A model generated the notes under the pieces. The model made no database searches. It was not told the DNA's origin and saw only the letters and a program-made list of their open reading frames with translations. The position numbers and the translations under genes are program-made. From assembly GCA_036258055.1 (NCBI GenBank), contig DATAEK010000282.1, forward strand, positions 62,001 through 126,000: 64,000 nt of DNA, read 5' to 3'. The stretch is from DATAEK01 sp036258055 (GTDB taxonomy: Bacteria > Acidobacteriota > Vicinamibacteria > Vicinamibacterales > 2-12-FULL-66-21). Shown here in pieces: positions 1 through 7,147 of the stretch; positions within the stretch are counted from its first letter, which is position 1, and each line of letters opens with the position of its first letter.

Positions 1-1100
1 GCGAACGACGAGCTCGTCGGATCGACGTCCGGCGAGTAGACGAAGAGGGCGGCAGTGTCCGGGGAGGGCTTTTCCGAAGCGATGGCGGCCTCGGCCGCAT
101 CGTTGACTTCGCGGTCCACGTCGCGTTTGATTGCCGCGAGCTCGTCCTCGCTCGCCAGCTCCGACGACGTCAAGAGTTCGCCGAGCCGGATGATCGGATC
201 GCGACGCGCCTCTGCGGCGCGTTCTTCCTTCGTCTTGTAGAGCTTCTCGTCGTCCGAGAGCGAGTGCGAGTACGGGCGAATGACGCGCGCGTGCACGAAA
301 GCCGGCCCTTTGCCGGACCGCGCGTAGGCCACGGCGTCCGCCATCGCGCGATGGCTGGCGATGAAGTCCGTGCCGTCGATACTCTGGACGAACAAGCCGG
401 GAAACGAGGCGACGAGCTTCGAGATGTCACCGCCTGCGGTCTGCACCGTCACCGGCACCGAGATCGCGTACCCGTTGTCTTCGACGAGGTAGACCATCGG
501 CAGCCGCCCGATGCACGCCGAGTTCAGCGACTCCCAGAACTCTCCTTCGCTCGTCGTGCCTTCGCCGATTGAAACGAAGGTGACCTCGTCGTCGTGGAAC
601 CGGCCTTCACGATCCTCGATGGCCGTCATCCGACTGTACTGCCCTGTGGCTTCGGCGCAGCCCACGGCCTGCAGGCACTGCGTGCCAGTCGGGCTGGACT
701 GCGAGACGATGTGGAGGGCTTTGTGTCCCCAGTGTGACGGCATCTGACGGCCGCCCGAGCTCGGATCGTCTTTCGCGCCGACGCCGCTCAGGAACATCTC
801 GAGCGGAGTCATCCCGAGTGTCAGGCACAACGCGCGATCGCGGTAGTAGGGATAAAACCAGTCGTAGGAGGGCCTCAGCGCCATCGCGGCGGCCACCTGG
901 ACGGCTTCGTGGCCGGCGCCGCTGATCTGAAAAAAGATCAGGCTCTGGTTCTTGAGCTGAATCTCCTTGTCGTCGATGCGCCGCGACAGCACCATCGTGC
1001 GGTAGACGCGGAGGAGATCGTCACGGGTGAGTCCGTCGAGGCTGTCGGCCGGACGTTCGCTCTTCGCGCTCCTGCCGTTGCTGACCGCCGTACCTTTCAT
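1..1100 (-). CDS. 2-oxoacid dehydrogenase E1 component, alpha domain (partial, runs off left edge)
   Basis: Thiamine-diphosphate-dependent E1 subunit of a pyruvate or branched-chain 2-oxoacid dehydrogenase complex, which decarboxylates the 2-oxo acid and passes the acyl group to E2. Reverse-strand translation from the ATG at 1100 gives an open frame of 366 codons with no stop before the edge. The ThDP/Mg motif is visible at residues 179-193 (G-E-G ... SEG ... SLN; the usual GDG is GEG here), followed by the E1-alpha signature ENNGYAISVP as EDNGYAISVPV. The PTGTQ-x5-GCAEA stretch and the terminal VYSPDVDP segment resemble single-chain alpha+beta E1 proteins of Acidobacteria and Bacteroidetes, so the beta half probably lies beyond the window. 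That fusion is inference. An extended -10 at 1250-1258 could drive it. Confidence 0.85.
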   Translation of the reverse strand, partial: MKGTAVSNGRSAKSERPADSLDGLTRDDLLRVYRTMVLSRRIDDKEIQLKNQSLIFFQISGAGHEAVQVAAAMALRPSYDWFYPYYRDRALCLTLGMTPLEMFLSGVGAKDDPSSGGRQMPSHWGHKALHIVSQSSPTGTQCLQAVGCAEATGQYSRMTAIEDREGRFHDDEVTFVSIGEGTTSEGEFWESLNSACIGRLPMVYLVEDNGYAISVPVTVQTAGGDISKLVASFPGLFVQSIDGTDFIASHRAMADAVAYARSGKGPAFVHARVIRPYSHSLSDDEKLYKTKEERAAEARRDPIIRLGELLTSSELASEDELAAIKRDVDREVNDAAEAAIASEKPSPDTAALFVYSPDVDPTSSSF

Positions 1101-1249
1101 GCGCGCAGTATCCCTTTCGAAATGCGATGCGGGGCTGCAGCCCGGAGGCGCGCGCAGCGTCGTGCCCGGGACGGCGTCACTGCACCCGGTGCGTCGCGTG
1201 CACCGGAGGGCTCCCAGACACGCCAACTGTGCGACTGCACAAACACCAA

Positions 1250-1258
1250 ATTATAACA
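1250..1258 (-). promoter_or_regulatory. Extended -10 promoter element for the E1 gene
   Basis: On the minus strand the sequence reads TGTTATAAT, a perfect TATAAT preceded by TGn (extended -10). It lies about 150 bp upstream of the E1 start codon. No TTGACA-like -35 is evident at the usual distance, which is tolerated for extended -10 promoters. It faces away from the plus-strand element at 1298-1306. Confidence 0.45.
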
Positions 1259-1297
1259 TCCGCCCCGTCGGCGCGGGCGCGTCAGCCGATGCCCGAG

Positions 1298-1306
1298 TGC
1301 TATAAT
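1298..1306 (+). promoter_or_regulatory. Extended -10 promoter element for the cupin gene
   Basis: TGCTATAAT on the plus strand is an exact extended -10 about 113 bp upstream of the GTG start of the cupin gene. With the element at 1250-1258 it makes a compact divergent promoter pair in the 318-bp gap between the E1 and cupin genes. No -35 hexamer is recognised. The remainder of the gap shows no gene. Confidence 0.45.
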
Positions 1307-1418
1307 CGCCGCGCTTTTTCGGCACCTTTTCGGCCCGGCCGCGCGGTGTGTCGGACCCGCGCTTCGGCTCGTCGTGCCGAGAGCAACCCGGCCGGCGGCC
1401 GGATCAACGAGGTATCCA

Positions 1419-1781
1419 GTGAGCACGCAGACCGTTCGACTGCACCGATGGGATGAGATCGCGCTCGAGAAGGTCACGGAGATGATCTCCCGCAAAATCG
1501 TGACCGGAGAGCGGGAGATGCTCTCCCAGATTTACCTGAAGAAGGGCGCGCTCGTGCCGATGCATTCACATGAGAGCGAGCAGATGACCTACGTGCTGCA
1601 GGGCGCGCTCAAGTTTCTCATCGGCGGCGAGGAGATCACCGTGCGCGAGGGGGAGGTTCTGCACATTCCGTCATGGGTCGACCACCAGGCCGAAGCCCTC
1701 GACGACACCTTCGAGCTCGACCTCTTCAGCCCAATCCGACAGGATTGGCTCGATCACACGGACACGTACTTTCACAAGTAG
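1419..1781 (+). CDS. Cupin-domain protein
   Basis: Small single-domain cupin of 120 residues. The metal-binding motif 1 is visible (PMHSHESEQMTYVLQG, with the H-x-H, E and downstream histidine pattern), and motif 2 is seen as EVLHIPSWVDHQAEA. Such proteins are metal-dependent beta-barrels acting as isomerases, dioxygenases or sugar/ligand-binding regulators; the substrate cannot be read from the sequence. The GTG at 1419 is preferred over the upstream ATG at 1374 because it is preceded by GAGG about 6 nt away and removes a low-complexity N-terminus. Its TAG stop is part of the palindromic repeat that follows. Confidence 0.8.
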   Translation: MSTQTVRLHRWDEIALEKVTEMISRKIVTGEREMLSQIYLKKGALVPMHSHESEQMTYVLQGALKFLIGGEEITVREGEVLHIPSWVDHQAEALDDTFELDLFSPIRQDWLDHTDTYFHK

Positions 1782-1898
1782 CGTCCGGCTTTCGCCGAAC
1801 CAGAGTAGCATCCGGCTCGAGACGGACTAGTGGGCCGGCTGAAGCCAGGCACTACCGAGATCGGCCGAAGCCGGCCACTACCGAGGCCGTCTCGAGCC
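1778..1898. repeat. Palindromic GTAGCGTCCGGCTT repeat cluster with long inverted repeat
   Basis: Between the cupin and SDR genes the sequence contains degenerate copies of a GTAG(C/T)-n-(T/G)CCGGCTTCAGCCGG element in both orientations. Arms 1814-1825 (GGCTCGAGACGG) and 1887-1898 are exact reverse complements. The pairing continues inward, 1828-1840 with 1869-1880, with single-base or short bulges, so a hairpin of more than 20 bp with a loop of roughly 28 nt is possible. The first unit supplies the TAG stop codon of the cupin gene. The 14-mer GTAGCGTCCGGCTT recurs exactly at 17411-17424. Confidence 0.8.
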
Positions 1899-1919
1899 AG
1901 CCACCACCGTCGCAAAAGC

Positions 1920-2699
1920 ATGGACACTGGACTGCGAGGAAAACGCGCGATCGTCTGCGCAGCGAGCCGGGGGCTCGGCAAAGCGTCCGCTTTCGCGCTC
2001 GCGCGCGAAGGCGCCGCCGTCGTCATTTGCGCGCGTGGCCGAGACGTGCTCGAGGGCACGGCTCGGGAGATTCGATCCGGCACAGGCAGCACGATCGTGG
2101 CCGTCACCGCCGATCTGTCGAAACGCGCGGAGGTCGATCGGCTCATGGAAACAGCCGTGAGCGCGCTCGGCGGACTCGACGTTCTGGTGACGAACACCGG
2201 AGGTCCGCCATCGGCCCGGTTCGAATCGCTCTCGGATGACGACTGGCGCACCGCCGTCGATTCGATGCTCATGAGCGTCGTGTGGCTCTCGCGCGCGGCG
2301 ATTCCCGAAATGCGCCGCGCCGGCGGGGGCCGCATCATCAACGTCACGTCGGTGTCGGTCGCCCAACCGATCGAAGGCCTGGTGCTCTCGAACGCGGTGC
2401 GAGCCGCGGTAACAAATCTGGCCAAGACGCTCGCGATCGAGCTCGCAGCCGATCGCATTCTCGTGAACTGCGTCGCGCCCGGGTACACCTCGACCGATCG
2501 CGTCATCGAGCTCGCGAACGCAACCGCGAAACGCGAGGGAACGACTCCCGAGGAGGTTCAGCAGCGGCTCGTCAACCGCATTCCCCTCCGGCGTATGGGC
2601 ACGCCCGAAGAGTTTGCCGATGCCGTGGTGTTCCTTGCCTCAGACCGCGCGTCGTACCTGACCGGCGTGACACTGGGGATTGATGGAGGATACCGCTGA
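1920..2699 (+). CDS. SDR-family oxidoreductase, atypical active site
   Basis: Short-chain dehydrogenase/reductase of 259 residues, the usual classical-SDR length, annotated in many genomes as 3-oxoacyl-ACP reductase-like. The cofactor loop reads AASRGLG (residues 14-20, first Gly replaced by Ala). The NNAG-like turn is TNTGG and the C-terminal PGYTSTD and LGIDGGYR segments are typical. The catalytic YxxxK is not present: aligning the conserved AAV that follows, Tyr becomes Ser and Lys becomes Arg (LSNAVRAAV). This places it in the atypical SDR subgroup and leaves its chemistry open. The ATG at 1920 is chosen because the open frame upstream consists of the intergenic repeat. Confidence 0.85.
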   Translation: MDTGLRGKRAIVCAASRGLGKASAFALAREGAAVVICARGRDVLEGTAREIRSGTGSTIVAVTADLSKRAEVDRLMETAVSALGGLDVLVTNTGGPPSARFESLSDDDWRTAVDSMLMSVVWLSRAAIPEMRRAGGGRIINVTSVSVAQPIEGLVLSNAVRAAVTNLAKTLAIELAADRILVNCVAPGYTSTDRVIELANATAKREGTTPEEVQQRLVNRIPLRRMGTPEEFADAVVFLASDRASYLTGVTLGIDGGYR

Positions 2700-2704
2700 C
2701 GCGG

Positions 2705-2778
2705 ATGGTAAATGGCAAATGGCAAATGGAATTGCCATCGACCATCCCATTTACCATTTACCCTTTACCATTTGCCAT
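2705..2778. repeat. Inverted heptanucleotide repeat between convergent genes
   Basis: Three ATGG(T/C)AA heptads (2705-2725) are followed, after about 25 nt, by four heptads of the complementary sense, TTACCAT, TTACCCT, TTACCAT and TTGCCAT (2751-2778). The two halves can fold into a long AT-rich hairpin. The element fills nearly the whole gap between the stop of the SDR gene and the stop of the rhomboid gene, so it may act as a bidirectional transcription terminator. The same ATGGCAA unit recurs at 61600-61630. Confidence 0.8.
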
Positions 2779-3519
2779 TCAGTGAATGTGCCTATCCCAG
2801 TCCGACCGGCCGCCTGAGTAGACGTCGAACTTCCGGCGGAGCCGGTTCATCTTCCACTTGAGATAGCGGTACTTGATTTCGGCGGTGAGGCCGCCCCGGC
2901 CGCCTTGCAAGTAGGCGTAGCCGAAGAGCAGGCCGCCCAGATGGGCGAAGTGTGCGACGCCGCCCGCGCCGGAAATCGAGAACAGGAGCGACATGCCTCC
3001 CATGATCATGACGAAATACTTCGCCGGGATCGGGAAGATCATCATCATCAGAATGGGCCGCGTGGGGTAGTAAAGCGCGAAGGCGAGCAGCAGACCGTAG
3101 AGAGCGCCCGAGGCGCCGATCGTCGCGACGCCGTACATGAACGACGTGAAGCCGAACGGCAGCAGCGACACGGCAATCGTCGTGATCGCTGCGCCGATGC
3201 CGGTCACCGCGTAATACTTCACGAAGAAGGGCGTTCCCCACGTCCGCTCGAGCTCGACGCCGAACATCCAGATCGCGAGCATGTTGAAGAGGATGTGCAG
3301 CGGGTCGGCGTGCAGGAACATGTAGGTGACGGGTTGCCACACCCATCCGTGCCGGATGACGTCGAACGGCACCAATCCCAGCCAATCGATGATCGGGGGA
3401 TAGGCGAGGCGGACGACGAACATCACCACGTTCGCGATGATGATCCACTTGACCGCCGGGGTGATGGGCCCCGGCCCCATGGCGTAGCTGATGGCGGAAG
3501 GGCGACCGTAGCGCGGCAT
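2779..3519 (-). CDS. Rhomboid-family intramembrane serine protease
   Basis: Polytopic membrane protease of 246 residues that cleaves transmembrane helices of substrate proteins. The catalytic serine lies in the motif IGASGALYG and the catalytic histidine in AHFAHLGG; the L1-loop W-x-x-x-T-Y-M-F-L-H pattern with HILFNM is also present. About six hydrophobic segments precede a basic cytoplasmic tail that carries no recognised domain. The ATG at 3519 is used; an internal ATG (residue 14) is a possible alternative. Its stop codon abuts the inverted heptad repeat. Confidence 0.9.
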   Translation of the reverse strand: MPRYGRPSAISYAMGPGPITPAVKWIIIANVVMFVVRLAYPPIIDWLGLVPFDVIRHGWVWQPVTYMFLHADPLHILFNMLAIWMFGVELERTWGTPFFVKYYAVTGIGAAITTIAVSLLPFGFTSFMYGVATIGASGALYGLLLAFALYYPTRPILMMMIFPIPAKYFVMIMGGMSLLFSISGAGGVAHFAHLGGLLFGYAYLQGGRGGLTAEIKYRYLKWKMNRLRRKFDVYSGGRSDWDRHIH

Positions 3520-3558
3520 CGTTCTGGATCGTGCGGCATCTATCGTACCACAGCGACC

Positions 3559-4749
3559 TCAGCCTCCTGCCTCAGGCACGGCGACGCTCGCGGGCGTTGG
3601 CGGGACGGACACTCGCGCATGTGCCGGTAGCGGAATCGCGAGCAGCGCGGCGATCAGCGGCATGAACGCGAGTCCAGCAAGTGTCGGTTCGATTCCGGCG
3701 CGATCCGCAATCATCCCGACAAACGGCACGCTCAATCCGCCGGTGCCCCAGGCGAAGCCCATCATGAGCGACGATACTGTGGCGGCCCCAATCGGCGCCA
3801 GCGTCTGTCCGAACGTCACGTTCACCGGCAGCGTGGACTGCAGAAAGAACCCTCCGATACACAACAGCACCACGAAGAGCCAGCCCGAGACCAGCGGCGC
3901 GACGACCAGAAACGGCACCGCGAGGACGAGCGACAGCGCGATCACCTTCCGTGCGCCGAAGCGATCGGCGGACGGACCGCCGAGAAATCCACCGAGGCCG
4001 CTCGAGAAGAGATAGAAGGCGACGACCGTGCCCGCCTGGCCCACGGAGATTCCACGGCGCGTCATCATCACAGGCACGAACGTCGCGAACGAGAGCGACG
4101 TCAGCGTGCGCAGGACCGTGATCAGGTAGAGCAGTCCGAGCGGCTTCGCGTACGGCCGCAGCGCACGGAAGCCGCTCGACGGCGACCGGTGAAGGGCAAG
4201 CGTCGGCACGCGCGTGAGGAAGAAGGCGACGACGAGCAGGCCGGGAATCGCCAGCAGCGGCGTCCACTCGAGACCATAGCGCTGAGCGAACGGTGCGAAG
4301 AGGAGCGGACCCAGGGAAAACCCAAGCGTGCCGCCGGTGATGTGAACCGACATCGCGAGGCCAGGTCGTTCTCCACCGAGGCGATAGGCAAGGGCGGCGG
4401 CTGGCGGATGAAATGCCGCCCCGCCGAGTCCACCCGCGAACAGAATCACCCCAAGCATCGGAATCGACGTCGACACGCCGATCAGGCTGAGCACTGCGAC
4501 GGCCACGACCGGCCCCGCCATGACCAGCAGACGCGGCCGCCAACGATCCGCCAGCCGGCCGAAGCCGACCTGCGCCACCGATGCCGCCAGTTGAAAAACC
4601 ATCGTCAGCGTGCCGGCCGCCGCGAGTGAAAGGTCGAGGCGCGGGATGAGCAGCGGGAGCAGCGGCGCGTAGATGTTGCCGTACCCGTCGACGATCATGT
4701 GAACGCAGGCGATGAGCAGTACCGTTGGATGGAGCCGCGGGGTTTTCAA
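3559..4749 (-). CDS. MFS transporter, fosmidomycin-resistance (Fsr)-like
   Basis: Major facilitator superfamily exporter of 396 residues with about 12 hydrophobic segments. The first helix motif HMIVDGYGNIYAPLLPLL and the GRLADRWRPR loop (MFS motif A) resemble Fsr-type antibiotic exporters, and FHPPAAALA matches the conserved FHPxG region of that group. The start is a TTG that overlaps the murJ stop (TTGA, 4746-4749), so the two are translationally coupled. The substrate is unknown; resistance is only one possibility. Confidence 0.8.
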   Translation of the reverse strand: MKTPRLHPTVLLIACVHMIVDGYGNIYAPLLPLLIPRLDLSLAAAGTLTMVFQLAASVAQVGFGRLADRWRPRLLVMAGPVVAVAVLSLIGVSTSIPMLGVILFAGGLGGAAFHPPAAALAYRLGGERPGLAMSVHITGGTLGFSLGPLLFAPFAQRYGLEWTPLLAIPGLLVVAFFLTRVPTLALHRSPSSGFRALRPYAKPLGLLYLITVLRTLTSLSFATFVPVMMTRRGISVGQAGTVVAFYLFSSGLGGFLGGPSADRFGARKVIALSLVLAVPFLVVAPLVSGWLFVVLLCIGGFFLQSTLPVNVTFGQTLAPIGAATVSSLMMGFAWGTGGLSVPFVGMIADRAGIEPTLAGLAFMPLIAALLAIPLPAHARVSVPPTPASVAVPEAGG

Positions 4750-6365
4750 CGAGATCCTTCCGGCTGACGCCGGGTCAGCCGTCGTGCGATCCGTCCGAGC
4801 GCCTCATCGAACTCTTCGATCCGGAGGAGGCGCGCCGCTGCGATGAGCACGAGGATGCCCGCGGCAATCGACGTCAGCAGTCGAAGGCCGAGAAACACGT
4901 CGATGTGCTGCCACACCTGACGTCCGGTTGGCAGCGTCCCCTCGAGCTGCAGGTTCGTGAGCCAGGCCCCGAGGCCCATTGCGACCGACGCGGCCAGGAT
5001 TTTCACGACGGCCACGGCGATCCGCCGTCCATCGAGGCCGCCGAGACGGCCGCGCAGCAGCCAGAGCAGCGCCCCGGCATTGAAGATCGCGGCGAGCGCT
5101 GTGCCGAGCGCCAGGCCGCGGTAGCCGACCACTCGCACCAACGTGAGGTTGAGGATCAGGTTGGCCGTGACGGTCAGCACGCTGACGATGACGGGCGTGC
5201 GGCTGTCGCGAAGCGAGTAGAACGTCGGCGACGCGATCTTGACCGCGGAGTAGCCAACCAATCCCGGAGCGTAGAACATGAGGGCGGCGGCGGTGGCGGC
5301 GGTGTCCGCGGCATTGAAGCGCCCCCGCTGGAGCAGGAAGGCGACGATCGGATTGGCCAGGGCGATGAGCCCGACCGTGGCCGGCACATTCAGCATCAGC
5401 ATCAGACGGAGTCCGTGTGACACGGTACCGCGAATCGCCGCGCGATCAGAGGCCGCAGCGTGTCTGGATATCTCGGGAAGCGCCGCCGTCGCGATGGACA
5501 CGCCAAACAGCCCAATCGGCAAGTACATCAGCCGGAACGCGTAGTTGAGCCACGACACCGCGCCCTGCTGCTGTGTGGTCGCCAGGTAGGTATTCACGAA
5601 CACGTTGATCTGCACGGCGGCGAGCCCCAGCGTTCCGGGTCCCATCAGGCGGAGGATCTCCCGAAGATCGGGATCCTTGAAGTCGAGGACCGGACGATAG
5701 CGGAAGCCCTCACGGTGCAGGACAGGCCACTGCAGGGCGATCTGGCCGAGCCCTCCGAGCAGCGTCGCCAACGCGATCCCCGCAATCGGCGACATGCCGA
5801 GACGCGGCATGATCGGCACGACGGTAAAGGCACAGAGAATCGTTGCGACGTTGAACATCGCCGGTGACAACGCCGGGATGAAGAACCGGTGGAGCGAGTT
5901 GAGCATCCCCATCATCGCCACGGCGACAGCGACAGTCGTGAGAAACGGCATCATGATCCGGGTCAACTCGGTCGTCAGCTCGAGCTTTCCGGGCACGGAC
6001 GCAAATTCCTTGGCCATCGCGTAGGTAATCGGTCCGGCGAAGGCGATGCCGATCACGACGAGGACGCCCGTCACGACGAGCAGGGCGTTGATCACGAGGT
6101 TCCCGAGCCGCCACGCCTCCTCACGACCACGATTCGTGAGCGTCCGCGTGAACGTCGGGACGAACGCGGCCGTCATCGCGCCTTCCGCGAAGAGGTCGCG
6201 CAGCAGGTTGGGCACGCGGAACGCGACGTTGTAGGCGTCCATCTCCGGGCCCGTGCCGGCGCCGAAAATGGCTGCGAGCACGGTCTCGCGGGCCACGCCA
6301 AGCACGCGGCTCGTCATGGTGGCGAGGCCGATCAGGCCCGCCGAACGGGCCATTCGAGACTTCAT
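4746..6365 (-). CDS. murJ: Lipid II flippase MurJ
   Basis: MVF/MOP-superfamily integral membrane protein that moves lipid II across the inner membrane during peptidoglycan synthesis. The N-terminus SRVLGVARETVLAAIFG and the segment FRVPNLLRDLFAEGAMTAAF match the MurJ signature, and about 14 hydrophobic helices are seen over 539 residues. The ATG at 6365 is preferred to the ORF-opening codon at 6464, which adds 33 residues of unlikely composition. The gene is coupled to the downstream MFS gene and stands well apart from the dcw cluster. Confidence 0.9.
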   Translation of the reverse strand: MKSRMARSAGLIGLATMTSRVLGVARETVLAAIFGAGTGPEMDAYNVAFRVPNLLRDLFAEGAMTAAFVPTFTRTLTNRGREEAWRLGNLVINALLVVTGVLVVIGIAFAGPITYAMAKEFASVPGKLELTTELTRIMMPFLTTVAVAVAMMGMLNSLHRFFIPALSPAMFNVATILCAFTVVPIMPRLGMSPIAGIALATLLGGLGQIALQWPVLHREGFRYRPVLDFKDPDLREILRLMGPGTLGLAAVQINVFVNTYLATTQQQGAVSWLNYAFRLMYLPIGLFGVSIATAALPEISRHAAASDRAAIRGTVSHGLRLMLMLNVPATVGLIALANPIVAFLLQRGRFNAADTAATAAALMFYAPGLVGYSAVKIASPTFYSLRDSRTPVIVSVLTVTANLILNLTLVRVVGYRGLALGTALAAIFNAGALLWLLRGRLGGLDGRRIAVAVVKILAASVAMGLGAWLTNLQLEGTLPTGRQVWQHIDVFLGLRLLTSIAAGILVLIAAARLLRIEEFDEALGRIARRLTRRQPEGSR

Positions 6366-6524
6366 CGATGGGGCGCGGGGACGGGCAGCGTGATGGAGCT
6401 GAGCGGGCGCATTTGCGAGTTTCAGCGTACCACACGGGCTGCGGCGACCGGCTTTGAGAGGCATGCCGGCGTCCGGAACCGGACGGCCGGAACAGTCACC
6501 GTCACGAAATCGAGACGGCGGTAC

Positions 6525-6557
6525 AAAAAAAGGCTCCTGTCGTTGCGACAGGAGCCT
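6525..6557 (-). terminator. Rho-independent terminator after the YqeY gene
   Basis: A perfect 12-bp stem (AGGCTCCTGTCG at 6531-6542 pairing with 6546-6557, loop TTG) is followed on the minus strand by a run of seven T (6531-6525). This is a textbook intrinsic terminator. It lies about 80 bp past the stop of the YqeY-like gene and separates it from murJ. Confidence 0.95.
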
Positions 6558-6635
6558 GATGGAGGATGGATGAGAGGCTTGTGCGTGCCTTTCAATCTGA
6601 TTAGACGAGCACTCCCATGGAAAGGTTTGGTGTTT

Positions 6636-7088
6636 TTATGTTCCTCCGAGTTTGCGACGGGCAATCTCGTTCACAACTTTTCCATCGGCGCCTTTTCCCG
6701 CGAGCCTGGCCATGGCCGCCTTCATCACGCGTCCAAGATCCTTGGCTGCTGTCGCACCCGTTTCCGAGATGGCATCCGTGACGGCCCGCTCGATCTCCGC
6801 TGGATCTATCGGCGCCGGTAGATACGCCTCCAGAACGTCGATCTCAGCAGCCTCCTTGTCGGCAAGGTCAGTCCGACCGCCCTGGCGGAACTGCTCGATG
6901 GAATCGCGACGCTGTTTGATGAGCGAGGCAATGACCTGCTGCGATTCAGCCTCGTCGAGCGCGCTGCCCTTGGATACTTCCCGGTTCATCAGCGCGGCTT
7001 TGGCCATGCGCAACGCGGCCAGCCGCGTCTGGTCCTTGGTTTTCATCGCTGATGCGATGTCGCCACTGATCTGTGACATGAGCGCCAT
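6636..7088 (-). CDS. GatB/YqeY domain-containing protein
   Basis: Stand-alone YqeY-type protein of 150 residues, an all-helical fold related to the tail domain of the amidotransferase subunit GatB. It may bind tRNA or assist aminoacyl-tRNA processing, but the in vivo role is not established. The motif SLIKQRRDSIEQFRQGGR and the tail DGKVVNEIARRKLGG are characteristic. AAGGA about 8 nt upstream supports the ATG at 7088. YqeY genes often sit next to rpsU and dnaG; here the neighbours are a glycan gene and murJ. An intrinsic terminator follows. Confidence 0.9.
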   Translation of the reverse strand: MALMSQISGDIASAMKTKDQTRLAALRMAKAALMNREVSKGSALDEAESQQVIASLIKQRRDSIEQFRQGGRTDLADKEAAEIDVLEAYLPAPIDPAEIERAVTDAISETGATAAKDLGRVMKAAMARLAGKGADGKVVNEIARRKLGGT

Positions 7089-7147
7089 GTCTTTACATCC
7101 TTAACACAAAACAGCTTTCCCCAACTGGCGGCGTCGCGGGTGACGGC

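Noticed and set aside
4725..5420. Plus-strand open frame of 231 codons opposite murJ
   Set aside because: Its low-complexity, charged composition, lack of ribosome binding site and antisense position to a clear flippase gene mark it as a shadow.
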